From Bacteroidetes bacterium QS_8_68_28 (GTDB taxonomy: Bacteria > Bacteroidota > Rhodothermia > Rhodothermales > Salinibacteraceae), in NCBI GenBank assembly GCA_003022485.1, contig PXTS01000005.1, forward strand, positions 1-55,089: a stretch of 55,089 bases of DNA, given 5' to 3'. The position numbers were made by a program, and so were the translations under genes. The notes beneath the pieces were generated by a model. The model searched no databases. It was given only the letters and a program-made list of their open reading frames with translations, and was not told the origin of the DNA. Below, one piece after another: positions 8,243-16,311 of this stretch. How positions within the stretch are numbered: the first letter of the stretch is position 1; each line of letters starts with the position of its first letter.

Positions 8243-9178
8243 CTAAACGCGCAACACCAGCTTGCCGGGCACGCCGCCGGATTCGAGGCGGCGGTGGGCC
8301 TCGGCGACCTCCGCCAGCGGAAGCACGTCGGCCACGACGGGGCGGAGGAGGCCCCGTTCGGAAAAGCGGGCGAGGGCGCGCATCGTGGCCCCGCGCGGCT
8401 GCATCATGCAAAAATGCGCGCTGGCGTTGAGCGGCATCAGCGGGCCGGCGGGCACCTCGGCGCTCTCGACGATGGTAACGAGATCGGCCCCCGGTGCGGC
8501 TCCGCCGGCGCTCTCAAACAGGGTGTCGCCCCCCACGGTGTCGAACACGATCTCCGCCTGGACGCCGGCCTGCTGCATCACCTCGGCGGCATTTTCGCTT
8601 TGGTAGTCGATGACACGGCTGGCTCCCAGCTCGGCGGTTTGACCGACGAGCGCGGGACTGCTGACGGCAACTACCTCAGCCCCAGCCGCCCTTGCGAGCT
8701 GCACGGCCAGCATGCCGACTCCGCCAGTGCCGTGGATGAGCACAGTCTGCCCGGCCTGGAGCAGGGCGCGGTCGAAGAGCGCCTGCCACGCCGTGCAACC
8801 GGCCAGCGGGAGCGCGGCGGCCTTCTCGTGAGAGAGGCCCGTCGGCTTATGTGCCACGATGCGGGCGCTCGCCGCGTGGTACTCCGCGTAGCTGCCGCGT
8901 TCGTTGACCTCAGGCGTGTAGAACACCGCGTCCCCTTTCGAAAAACGCTCCACGCGCTCGCCCGTCGCTTCCACGATGCCGCTCACGTCGTAACCGAGGA
9001 CGGCAGGGGCCTCCAGGCCAAAGTCCGCTTCGCCCGAGCGCAGCTTGTGGTCCACCGGGTTGACGCTGGTGGCGACCACGCGGACCAGCACCTCGCCGGG
9101 ACCGGGCACGGGCCGCTCGACTTCCTGCGGCTGCATGACCTCCGGCGGGCCGAACTCGTCGAGTTGGTAGGCTTTCAC
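8243..9178 (-). CDS. Zinc-free medium-chain dehydrogenase/reductase (quinone reductase-like)
   Basis: A 311-aa member of the MDR superfamily, starting at a GTG (9176-9178). The N-terminal GroES-like domain contains VVATSVNPVDHKLRSG, and the Rossmann domain has GTGGVGMLAVQLARAAG, typical of NAD(P)H-binding quinone oxidoreductases. The zinc-ligand cysteines of alcohol dehydrogenases are absent. It probably reduces quinones or enones with NADPH, but the substrate cannot be inferred. It stands just downstream of icd on the same strand, with 112 bp between them that are almost pure pyrimidine on the coding strand near the start. Confidence 0.85.
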   Translation of the reverse strand: MKAYQLDEFGPPEVMQPQEVERPVPGPGEVLVRVVATSVNPVDHKLRSGEADFGLEAPAVLGYDVSGIVEATGERVERFSKGDAVFYTPEVNERGSYAEYHAASARIVAHKPTGLSHEKAAALPLAGCTAWQALFDRALLQAGQTVLIHGTGGVGMLAVQLARAAGAEVVAVSSPALVGQTAELGASRVIDYQSENAAEVMQQAGVQAEIVFDTVGGDTLFESAGGAAPGADLVTIVESAEVPAGPLMPLNASAHFCMMQPRGATMRALARFSERGLLRPVVADVLPLAEVAEAHRRLESGGVPGKLVLRV

Positions 9179-9290
9179 GAGGGAGAAGGGGGAGAGGAAG
9201 AAAAGGAAGGAGGGTGGGGGAAAGCGAAGCAGAAAGCAGTGCAGCCTCGCACAGGCGGCATGCTCACCTTCAGACCTTCTCTTCGTACCT

Positions 9291-10544
9291 TCAACTCATA
9301 TTTCCCACCATCGCCTCGGCAAACTCGCTGGTCTTGAGCAGCTCCGCGCCGTTCATCGCGCGCTCGAAGTCGTAGGTCACGCGCTTCTGCTTGATGGTCG
9401 TCTCCAGCGACTTGACGATCAGGTCGGCCGCCTCGTCCCAGCCCATGTAGCGAAACATCATCTCGCCGCTGAGGATGAGGCTCGACGGGTTGACCTTGTC
9501 TTGGCCGGCGTACTTCGGCGCGGTTCCGTGGGTAGCCTCGAAGATCGCGTCGCCGGTGTTGTAGTTGATGTTGGCCCCCGGCGCGATTCCGATGCCGCCG
9601 ACCTGCGCAGCGAGGGCGTCGCTGATGTAGTCGCCGTTGAGATTCATCGTGGCGATCACGCCGTACTCGTCGGGGCGCGTGAGGATCTGCTGGAGCATCG
9701 CGTCGGCGATTTTGTCTTTGACGGTGATCGTGTGCCCGTCGCGGGTGATCGTCTGCCACGGCCCGCCGTCGAGGTCGTCGGAGTCGTACTCCTCGGTGGC
9801 CACCTCGTAGCCCCAGTCGCGGAACGCGCCCTCGGTGAACTTCATGATGTTGCCCTTGTGCACGAGCGTGACCGATTCGTAGCCGCGCTCGAAGGCGTAC
9901 TCGATGGAGGAGCGCACCAGCCGCTTGGTCCCTTCCTTACTGATGGGCTTGACGCCGACGGCCGTCGACGCCGGGAAGCGGATGGACTCCTCGCCCATCT
10001 CGTCTTGGAGAAAGCGCAGCATCCGCTCGTTTTCCGAGGTGCCCTGCTGGTACTCGATGCCGGCGTAGATGTCTTCGGAGTTTTCCCGGAACATCACCAT
10101 GTCCACCTTCTCCGGCTCGTTGACCGGGGAGGGCACGCCCTCGAAGTGGCGCACCGGGCGCACACAGGCGAAGAGGTCGAGCTTCTGGCGTAGCGCTACG
10201 TTCAGGCTTCGGATGCCGCCTCCGACGGGCGTGGTCAGCGGCCCTTTGATCGAGACGAGATACTGGTCGATGGCCGCGAGGGTATCCTCAGGGAGCCATT
10301 CGCCGTACTCATCCTGTGCCTTCTGCCCGGCGAAGACCTCGAACCAGACGAGCTCGCGCTCGCCGCCGTAGGCGTGCTCGACGGCCTGGTCGAATACGTG
10401 CCGGGCGGCAGGCCAGATGTCCTGGCCCGTCCCGTCGCCTTCGATGAAGGGAATGACGGGACGATCCGGCACGTCGAGACCGTCCTCGGTTTTGTTGATG
10501 AGGTCGCCGTCGGCGGGGGGGGTAAGCTGGTCGTAGGTGGGCAT
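9291..10544 (-). CDS. icd: Isocitrate dehydrogenase (NADP-dependent type)
   Basis: A 417-aa protein of the E. coli Icd type, oxidatively decarboxylating isocitrate to 2-oxoglutarate in the TCA cycle. Diagnostic segments are the phosphorylation/substrate loop [14 protein letters not shown], the metal-binding region [17 protein letters not shown] and the coenzyme segment [12 protein letters not shown]. The length matches the family. The start ATG lies at 10542-10544, with a C/T-rich stretch (ccctctttctctctcacc) upstream. Cofactor preference for NADP is inferred from family resemblance. Confidence 0.95.
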   Translation of the reverse strand: MPTYDQLTPPADGDLINKTEDGLDVPDRPVIPFIEGDGTGQDIWPAARHVFDQAVEHAYGGERELVWFEVFAGQKAQDEYGEWLPEDTLAAIDQYLVSIKGPLTTPVGGGIRSLNVALRQKLDLFACVRPVRHFEGVPSPVNEPEKVDMVMFRENSEDIYAGIEYQQGTSENERMLRFLQDEMGEESIRFPASTAVGVKPISKEGTKRLVRSSIEYAFERGYESVTLVHKGNIMKFTEGAFRDWGYEVATEEYDSDDLDGGPWQTITRDGHTITVKDKIADAMLQQILTRPDEYGVIATMNLNGDYISDALAAQVGGIGIAPGANINYNTGDAIFEATHGTAPKYAGQDKVNPSSLILSGEMMFRYMGWDEAADLIVKSLETTIKQKRVTYDFERAMNGAELLKTSEFAEAMVGNMS

Positions 10545-10703
10545 GCGCTTGAGGAACGAGGGTGAGAGAGAAAGAGGGCCGGGTCAGAAACGCGGCCCAG
10601 CGGAAACCTGCAAGCAGGTCGCACTCTTGTACTGTACCGGGCACGGAACAAAGAGTTGAGCCCCGACGATGCGTCGTCATCCCACCCTTCAGCAGAAGAG
10701 GTT

Positions 10704-11378
10704 GTGCAGCGCAAGCCGCTCGTCCAGTGCATGGCCGCCGGGGCGCTGGCGGCGCTGGTGGCCGGGAGTGCGGCGGTCCCGGCGGCCCGCGCGCAGCAAG
10801 AGTCGCCGTGGCGCAACGTCCCCGACTCGGTGCGAAAAAACACGATGCAGGTCTGGAGCGGTTACTCGCCTGGGTCGGTGCGCTTTTTGGGCTTCGTTCG
10901 GGGCGCGCGCTTTGCGGCGGTGAGCGTGCGCTACCAACGCGTCCTCGCTCGCGACGCCGACGGGACGCGCGCCATCGACTACGTGGGGGAGTTCGTTCCG
11001 TTGGCCACGATGACCTACGAGCCGGTGAACGGGGCACCGCCGCCGGCTGCAGCGCGCGGGGAACGCACGCTCTACGGGTGGGGCCTCACCCTGGCGGGCG
11101 TGCGCCTGCGCAACACCGGCGGGACGGACTGGTGGCACCCGTACCTGGAGGGCGGCCTCGGGTTCGTCTACTTCGCCGACCCCTTGCCCGACCGTCGGGG
11201 GAGGCGTTTCAACTTCACCGCCTGGGTTGGCGTGGGCGTGCGCCTGCGGGTCGGCGCGGGTGCGGCCGTCACGCTGGGGTACCGGTTTCACCACCTTTCC
11301 AACGGCTTTCGCGGCCATATCAACCCGGGGTTCGACTCGAACATCTTCCACCTCGGGGCGACGGTAGCGCGGTTCTGA
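10704..11378 (+). CDS. PagL-like lipid A 3-O-deacylase / acyloxyacyl hydrolase family protein
   Basis: From a GTG at 10704 the protein begins MQRKPLVQCMAAGALAALVA and is cut after VPAARA, a standard signal peptide. An in-frame TTG at 10656 would add 16 residues that spoil it. The mature part is a small beta-barrel-like protein with alternating residues, ending in a strand with aromatic C-terminal Phe. The segment YRFHHLSNGFRGHINPGFDS carries the His-Ser pair and NPG signature of PagL enzymes, which remove an acyl chain from lipid A in the outer membrane. It stands divergent from icd. The substrate is inferred from family only. Confidence 0.75.
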   Translation: MQRKPLVQCMAAGALAALVAGSAAVPAARAQQESPWRNVPDSVRKNTMQVWSGYSPGSVRFLGFVRGARFAAVSVRYQRVLARDADGTRAIDYVGEFVPLATMTYEPVNGAPPPAAARGERTLYGWGLTLAGVRLRNTGGTDWWHPYLEGGLGFVYFADPLPDRRGRRFNFTAWVGVGVRLRVGAGAAVTLGYRFHHLSNGFRGHINPGFDSNIFHLGATVARF

Positions 11379-11448
11379 GCGTTCGGGTTGCGGGTTGGGG
11401 GCGTGCGGTTCGAAGCGGGGAGACGGCCAAAAGCCCTTCGAAAAGCCC

Positions 11449-11480
11449 TTTGCAAGCCGGCCCGCGCCGTTGTACGTTGG
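11449..11480 (+). promoter_or_regulatory. Bacteroidota-type promoter ahead of the TPP riboswitch
   Basis: TTTG at 11449-11452 and TACGTTGG at 11473-11480, 20 bases apart, match the Bacteroidota -33 (TTTG) and -7 (TAnnTTTG, one mismatch) boxes. The predicted transcription start falls just before the riboswitch aptamer, which supports the call. Confidence 0.6.
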
Positions 11481-11485
11481 ACGTT

Positions 11486-11592
11486 GCGAAGCTGGGGGTA
11501 CTCCGCGCGCGACCACAGCTGCAAGGCGCGGAGCTGAGAGAGTCCCCTCGAACCTGATCCGATTTGCATCGGCGCAGGAAAGCGTTTGCTCG
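11486..11592 (+). promoter_or_regulatory. TPP riboswitch (THI element) controlling tenA
   Basis: The conserved aptamer elements appear in order: GGGGGTAC, a long P3 helix (TCCGCGC pairing with GCGCGGA), the invariant CTGAGAG, the P2 closing strand AGTCCCC, CGAACCTGATCC, and a P5 hairpin with CGATTTGCATCG followed by GCGCAGGAAAGC. This is the thiamine pyrophosphate aptamer that lowers expression when TPP is high (established for the class). It is followed by about 115 bases of C/T-rich leader before tenA. No obvious terminator hairpin with U-tract is present, so control may act on translation. Confidence 0.92.
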
Positions 11593-11708
11593 TTCGGCTG
11601 CGCGGCGGCTCCCTCCGAGCCTACGTCGCGGTCGGCAGCGACAGGGGAAAAGCGTCTCGGCACCCGGCTTCGCCACGCGCTTTTTTCTTCCTCCTCCTTT
11701 GCGAAGCC

Positions 11709-12440
11709 ATGCCAACCCCCACCGCTGCCGACGTTCAGCTCACACCCGAAGGGGCCTTTTCCGTCCCGCCGTTCGCGCGAGAATGCCTCGACGCCGCCTC
11801 GGAGATCTGGGGAGCTTCCTTCGAGCACCCGTTCGTCCAGGCCCTTGCCGAAGGCACGCTCGACCCCGAGCGCTTTGCGTTCTACCAGATGCAGGACGCG
11901 CGCTATCTGGAAGCCTTCTCCGACAGCTGCGCGCTCCTGTCCACCCGTTGCACGCGCCCCGGCGACAAGCAGTGGTTCGTCGAAGCCGCCCTGCTGGCGC
12001 TCGAAGTCGAGGGCGAACTGCACGCCGGCTACGGCGAGCGCTTCGGCTACACGCCCGAGGACGTGGCTGCCCTGGAGCTCACGCCCAACAACCGCGCCTA
12101 CCAGAACCACATGATTTCCACCGCCGAGCGCGCGACGCTGGTGGAAGGGACGGCAGCTGTCACGCCGTGCCCGTGGCTCTACATCGCCCTCGGCCAGCAC
12201 CTGCTCGACCGCGCGCGCGGAGCGCCCTCCGACGACCACCCCTACGCCGAGTGGCTGCGCATGTACAGCGACCCGGAGTTCAACGAATACATGGACCATC
12301 TGCTCGAGCGCCTTCAACGCTTCGCCGACGCGGCGAGCGAGGCCGCCCGCGAGCGTGCAAAGGAGGCGTTCGTCACCAGCGCGCGCTACGAATGGATGTT
12401 CTGGCAGCAGGCGTGGGAGCAGCAAGACTGGCCGGTGTGA
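11709..12440 (+). CDS. tenA: TenA family thiaminase II / aminopyrimidine aminohydrolase
   Basis: A 243-aa all-helical enzyme that hydrolyses degraded thiamine (formylaminopyrimidine products) to salvage the HMP pyrimidine. Recognisable segments are FEHPFVQALAEGTLDPERF, FYQMQDARYLEAF, the catalytic Cys region TPCPWLYIALG and the C-terminal YEWMFWQQAWEQ. I use the ATG at 11709 (MPTPTAADVQL). The frame extends upstream to 11586, but that stretch is riboswitch and leader. Control by the upstream TPP riboswitch confirms the role in thiamine metabolism. It converges with the next gene at a shared stem-loop. Confidence 0.94.
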   Translation: MPTPTAADVQLTPEGAFSVPPFARECLDAASEIWGASFEHPFVQALAEGTLDPERFAFYQMQDARYLEAFSDSCALLSTRCTRPGDKQWFVEAALLALEVEGELHAGYGERFGYTPEDVAALELTPNNRAYQNHMISTAERATLVEGTAAVTPCPWLYIALGQHLLDRARGAPSDDHPYAEWLRMYSDPEFNEYMDHLLERLQRFADAASEAARERAKEAFVTSARYEWMFWQQAWEQQDWPV

Positions 12441-12481
12441 GCATTCAGCCGTAGCGTCTCGGGCCGAGAGGCTGAACGCTC
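12439..12481. terminator. Bidirectional stem-loop covering two convergent stop codons
   Basis: GAGCATTCAGCC (12439-12450) pairs with GGCTGAACGCTC (12470-12481) with one mismatch, and an inner TCTCGG/CCGAGA pair extends the stem. It starts within the tenA TGA and ends within the stop codon of the convergent gene. It is followed by a run of five A on the plus strand. It is probably a shared terminator or 3'-end stabiliser. Confidence 0.65.
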
Positions 12482-13898
12482 AAAAAGCGATGCGCTGCTG
12501 GAGGGAGTCGGCGCGGTCGGTGACGGCGGCGAAGATGTCGTCGCGGTGGCGCCAGAGCAGGACGCGCCGGGAGCCGACGTCCTGGGTGGCCACGCGCCCT
12601 TCCTTGCGAAGCTTCTGGCGCAGGTCGCCGGAGAGTTGCAGGCGTCCTTCGGCGCGGTCGAGCAGGGCGTAGTCGTAGGCGTAGGCCGTGACGGGGTGTC
12701 CCGAGGCGGCGTTGCGAAAGCGAAAGACGGGCACCCGCTCGCCCGGGGCCACCTCGGCCACGCCGACGCCGCGAAGCTGCGCGCCCTCGATGCGGGGCAC
12801 GCGCAGGCGGCGCCCCAGTTCGTCGCGCACGAACTGTTCGGCGCGCTCGGCGCGCTTGGTGCGCAGGCGCACGGTCATGCCCGAGGCGCTTTCGGCGGAG
12901 AGGGCGGCCAGGCCGGTCGTGCCGGGGCCGTCGAGGAAGGCGGTGCCGAGGTAGCCGAGGCCGCCGGCCAGCACAATCAGCAGAACCGCTGCGAGCACAC
13001 GCGAAACGCGGCTCGGCGAGCGCTCGTCGTCGGTCTCGCTCTCGGCGTCGGAGGAGCGGGCCGGGCGATCAGGGGCGGTCTCGCCCTGAGGCGCGGGGGC
13101 GCCGGGCGCCTGCGGCGGGCGGTCGAGGGCGTGCCGCGCGGCAGGGCGTAGCGCCGGAGGCGGAGACGTGAGGTCGCGTTCGGCCATGCGGCGGAGGACC
13201 CCGGCGAGGCGCGCGCCGGGGAGGGCGTCGTCCTCGACGAGGGACCGCTCGGGGCGGGGCGCCATCTGGCGCAGGGCGTCGCGCAGGTCGGCGCGGGCGC
13301 GGGCGTGCTGCTGGCGCGTCTCGCGCTCGGGGCGGTTCGTCACTCCGGCTGCGGCGGCAAAGTCCAGTCCTTCCACGTCGCAGAGCGTGAGCAAGAGCCG
13401 CTGCGCCGGCGTAAGCGCGGCAAAGGCCGACGGCAGCGCGCGGCGCAGAAAGCGCTCCTGCGCGCGCCGGCGGAAGTGGCGGTCACCGCTGCCGTCCGCC
13501 TCTTGTCCGCCCGCGTCCGGGGGGGGCGCTGCTTGCGGGCCGAAGCGGGCGCCCTCGCCGGAGGCCTGGCGAGCCGTCTCCACCAGCAACGCGAAGATCC
13601 AGGCGCGCGCCTCTTCGTCCGTGTCAGGTAGCGAGGCCGGGCGGCGCGCGGCGAGGTCGGCGGCGCGCTCGTAGGTGCGCTCCACGAGCCGGCGGGCCGC
13701 GCGCTCCGTTCCCGTAACCGCCTGCGCGAGCGCGTAGAGCCCGCCGATGGGCGCAAGCAGGTGTTCCCGCGCGTGCTCCACGCCGCGCTCGCGGGGAGCG
13801 TTGCTTTCAGAGGCGGCCTCGTCTTCGAGAGCGCCTTCGCCCGAGGCAGCGTCATCGTCGGGCGGGGGGGAAGCGTCGGCAGAGGGCGGGCCGGCCAT
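12480..13898 (-). CDS. Sigma-70-like (ECF-type) domains fused to a membrane anchor and exported C-terminal domain
   Basis: A 472-aa protein. After a 40-residue acidic disordered start, residues 45-112 resemble ECF sigma region 2 (helical, with RRLVERTYERAADLAARRP) and residues 150-212 resemble region 4, with ALTPAQRLLLTLCDVEGLDF and a following helix-turn-helix-like segment. A Pro/Ala-rich linker leads to one hydrophobic helix (VLAAVLLIVLAGGLGYLG, about 301-320). The remaining 150 residues would be outside the cytoplasm and carry no motif I know. Sigma factors are normally soluble, so this arrangement suggests a membrane-tethered regulator or a sigma-like protein turned sensor. There is no adjacent anti-sigma gene. 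Domain assignment is from pattern recognition. Confidence 0.55.
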   Translation of the reverse strand: MAGPPSADASPPPDDDAASGEGALEDEAASESNAPRERGVEHAREHLLAPIGGLYALAQAVTGTERAARRLVERTYERAADLAARRPASLPDTDEEARAWIFALLVETARQASGEGARFGPQAAPPPDAGGQEADGSGDRHFRRRAQERFLRRALPSAFAALTPAQRLLLTLCDVEGLDFAAAAGVTNRPERETRQQHARARADLRDALRQMAPRPERSLVEDDALPGARLAGVLRRMAERDLTSPPPALRPAARHALDRPPQAPGAPAPQGETAPDRPARSSDAESETDDERSPSRVSRVLAAVLLIVLAGGLGYLGTAFLDGPGTTGLAALSAESASGMTVRLRTKRAERAEQFVRDELGRRLRVPRIEGAQLRGVGVAEVAPGERVPVFRFRNAASGHPVTAYAYDYALLDRAEGRLQLSGDLRQKLRKEGRVATQDVGSRRVLLWRHRDDIFAAVTDRADSLQQRIAF

Positions 13899-13967
13899 GA
13901 GCGCGCGAGCGGGGAGCGGCAGAGCACAGAAACCGCCGGTGTGAAAAACAGAAGGCCGGCGGCGGGG

Positions 13968-14774
13968 TCAAGCGCCATCAGCGGACTGAAAGACGACGTC
14001 GACGGAGTCGCCCTTTTGAATGCCGAGCAATTTTGCGGCGTTCCCGCCGCTGACGGCCACTTCCAGGAAGCCGCTTGAGCCAAAGACCAGAAGCGGCTCG
14101 CCCTCGGCCACCGCGCCGTAGGTGGGGGCCACGCCCTCCAGGATGGCGCTGCCGGCATAGCACTTGGCAGTCCGTCCGTTCGCGTGCTCCTCGAAGAGCC
14201 CCTGTGGCACGTTCGTGATGCAGTTGCCGAAGCGGTCGATGTGCACCGTCCAGCCCTGGATGCCCTGGTCGTCGGTGATGGGAAGCGCCCAGCGCAGCGG
14301 CTGGAGCTCCTCGGCGCGGGAGCCGAGGCCCGATAGCGTGCCGCCGGCGGCCAGGTGCGCGGCGGCGGGGGCGAAGATGTCGCGCCCGTGAAAGGTGGTG
14401 GAGGGATCGGGCGTGCGCCAGCGCTCCGGGTCGTCGAGCACGGCGATCTCGTCGGGGGCGTCCTCCCCCAGGACCAGCGAGAAGAGGCCGTTGTCGGGCC
14501 CGACGAAGAAGTGGTCGCCCGCGCGCAAGGCCACGGGGCGGCGCTCGGTGCCCACGCCGGGGTCCACGACAACGAGGTGCACCGCCTGGTCGGGAAAATA
14601 GGGCACGGCCTGGCGCAGCACGAAGGCTGCTTCCATCACGTCCTGCGGGGCGATTTCGTGGGTCACGTCCACCAGCGGCGCACCGGGGCAGCGCTCCAAG
14701 ATGACGCCCTTCATGGCGGCGACATAGGCATCCTGCGTGCCGAAGTCGGTCGTGAGCGTCAGCGTGCGGGGCAC
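13968..14774 (-). CDS. SAM hydrolase / SAM-dependent halogenase family protein (DUF62)
   Basis: A 268-aa protein of the family that splits S-adenosylmethionine to adenosine and methionine using water (most bacterial members) or halide (fluorinase, chlorinase). Diagnostic parts are LTTDFGTQDAYVAAMKG at the N-terminus, VVVDPGVGTERRPV, GPDNGLFSLV and the C-terminal domain segment IDRFGNCITNVPQ. It lacks the long loop of fluorinases as far as can be seen, so hydrolase is more likely. It precedes the sigma-like gene on the same strand, 69 bp away, and may share a transcript with it. Confidence 0.9.
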   Translation of the reverse strand: MPRTLTLTTDFGTQDAYVAAMKGVILERCPGAPLVDVTHEIAPQDVMEAAFVLRQAVPYFPDQAVHLVVVDPGVGTERRPVALRAGDHFFVGPDNGLFSLVLGEDAPDEIAVLDDPERWRTPDPSTTFHGRDIFAPAAAHLAAGGTLSGLGSRAEELQPLRWALPITDDQGIQGWTVHIDRFGNCITNVPQGLFEEHANGRTAKCYAGSAILEGVAPTYGAVAEGEPLLVFGSSGFLEVAVSGGNAAKLLGIQKGDSVDVVFQSADGA

Positions 14775-15116
14775 GGGGGGGAAGAGCCTTGCTGGAGGAG
14801 CTCGCCCAAAGAGGGCGCAGAGGTAGCACGACCCACAAGGTAGGAAGCGGCGCGATGCATGTACAGCCTTCCGGCGCGCTGCTCGCGTGAGCGATCCTTC
14901 GTGGCGTTTAAACAGCTACCCAAGACAACCGCATCTGTATTTCGAGCGGCCTACAAAGCCCCAAAGGCCAGTTTTGTTTTGTGAATCGGTGTTTGCAGGT
15001 GCTCTACACGGTCGATTCTCACAGATGCGATTTCCCTGAACAGCTCCCATCGCGTTCCGTACATTGCCAGTGTGCGCTTTCTCTTCCGGCTGTCCGCCGC
15101 GACGTTTCGTTCATCC
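14775..15116. other. 342-bp divergent intergenic region
   Basis: This spacer lies between the SAM hydrolase (minus) and the GbsR-type regulator (plus). It becomes A/T-richer around 14910-15010 (TTTTGTTTTGTG near 14972) and C/T-rich just before the start at 15117. It must contain the promoters for both genes, but I could not fix a convincing -33/-7 pair. No gene was seen. Confidence 0.5.
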
Positions 15117-15743
15117 ATGAGCACCACCTCCGACCACAGCGGCTCCGCCGACGGAGACGCCGCGCCCGCTGCCGTGGCGGGTGCCTCGCCGACGCGCTAC
15201 GACGAAGCGCTCGAACGCTTCGTCCTGTTCTGGGGCAAAATGGCCTCGAACTGGGGCATCAACCGCACAATGGCGCAGATCCACGCCCTGCTGTACTGCT
15301 CGGAGGAACCCCTCGACACCGACGCGATCATGGAGCAACTCCAGATCAGCCGGGGCAACGCCAACATGAACCTGCGCTCGCTGATCAACTGGAACCTCGC
15401 GCGCAAGCTGCACCGCGCCGGCTCGCGCAAGGACTTCTACGAGGCTGAAAAAGACGTCTGGCACATCACCGCCCAGATTATCGAAGAGCGCGAGCGCCGC
15501 GAGATCAAGCCCGTGCGCGAACAGCTCCGCGAGTGCCGCGACCTCCTGGCGGGTGAGGAGGAATGCGAAGATTTGCCCGGGCGCGAAGCGCAGCTCTGCC
15601 GCCGCTTGGAAAACCTGATGGACCTCATGGAGGTGTTCGAGGGCTTCTTCGAGGCGCTCCTGCCGTTCGTCAAGGAAGAGAACGTCCCGGTGATGAAGCG
15701 CCTCATCCGCCTCGCCGACGAACTGGACGAAGACAGTTCGTAG
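15117..15743 (+). CDS. GbsR/MarR-type winged-helix transcriptional regulator
   Basis: A 208-aa DNA-binding protein from the ATG at 15117 (MSTTSDHSG). The frame upstream to 15072 is C/T-rich leader. The N-terminal 25 residues are acidic and disordered. Then come FVLFWGKMASNWGINRTMAQ and IHALLYCSEEPLDTDAIMEQ, the hallmark of GbsR regulators, and the recognition region LQISRGNANMNLRSLINWNL. The C-terminal half is helical and acidic and should form the dimer or ligand part. In Bacillus, GbsR senses choline and controls glycine betaine synthesis. In Bacteroidota such regulators are common, and their targets cannot be inferred here. Confidence 0.85.
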   Translation: MSTTSDHSGSADGDAAPAAVAGASPTRYDEALERFVLFWGKMASNWGINRTMAQIHALLYCSEEPLDTDAIMEQLQISRGNANMNLRSLINWNLARKLHRAGSRKDFYEAEKDVWHITAQIIEERERREIKPVREQLRECRDLLAGEEECEDLPGREAQLCRRLENLMDLMEVFEGFFEALLPFVKEENVPVMKRLIRLADELDEDSS

Positions 15744-15856
15744 ATGGTCCGCCCGCGCGCGCTCGCTTGGATGGTGGATGGGGGGCGGTGGGCAACGCGA
15801 CCGCAAAATGAGAACCCTCCCCCCATTGACCTCCCCGTGTTTCCCGCTGCGAGCAC

Positions 15857-16225
15857 ATGAACGTCGGCAAACGCGGCGAGGACGCGGCGGCAGCCTATCT
15901 CGAAGAGCAGGGCTGGCGCGTGATGGACCGCAACTACCGCTACGAGCACGCCGAGATCGACTTGGCGTGCTTCGAGCCTGCCGAGGAAGGCGGTGAGATC
16001 GTCATCGTGGAGGTGAAGACCCGCACCGGGCGCGGCTTCGGGCGGCCCGAGGAGGCAGTCACCCCGCAGAAGCAGCGCCACGTCACGCGCGCGACGACGG
16101 CCTACCTGCACGAACGTCATCTCGAAAACGCTCGCGTACGCTTCGACGTGGTCGGCGTGCTGATCGAGCCGGGCCGCGAGCCGCAGATTGAGCACTTCCG
16201 CGACGCCTTCGAGGCAGCGCGGTAA
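15857..16225 (+). CDS. YraN family (UPF0102) endonuclease-fold protein
   Basis: A 122-aa protein starting MNVGKRGEDAAAAYLEEQGW. It has the restriction-endonuclease-like core of the UPF0102 family: AEIDLACFE and IVIVEVKTRTG (acidic residue, E-x-K) with the following segment TPQKQRHVTRATTAYL. Family members resemble Holliday-junction resolvases; their cellular job is not firmly established. The length is normal for the family. The gene lies 113 bp downstream of the GbsR-type gene. Confidence 0.9.
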   Translation: MNVGKRGEDAAAAYLEEQGWRVMDRNYRYEHAEIDLACFEPAEEGGEIVIVEVKTRTGRGFGRPEEAVTPQKQRHVTRATTAYLHERHLENARVRFDVVGVLIEPGREPQIEHFRDAFEAAR

Positions 16226-16311
16226 AGAACGCCCGGGTCATTGCTCGCGGCGCGCGCGTTCGCTGTTGGGGGCGCCTGCGGTCGGTTTCGCGTAGTCCTC
16301 GCGGAGCGATC

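Noticed and set aside
10689-12425. Minus-strand frame of 578 codons covering the PagL gene, riboswitch and tenA
   Set aside because: It spans a riboswitch and two well-supported genes on the other strand. Composition is Arg/Ala/Val-rich without any recognisable motif.
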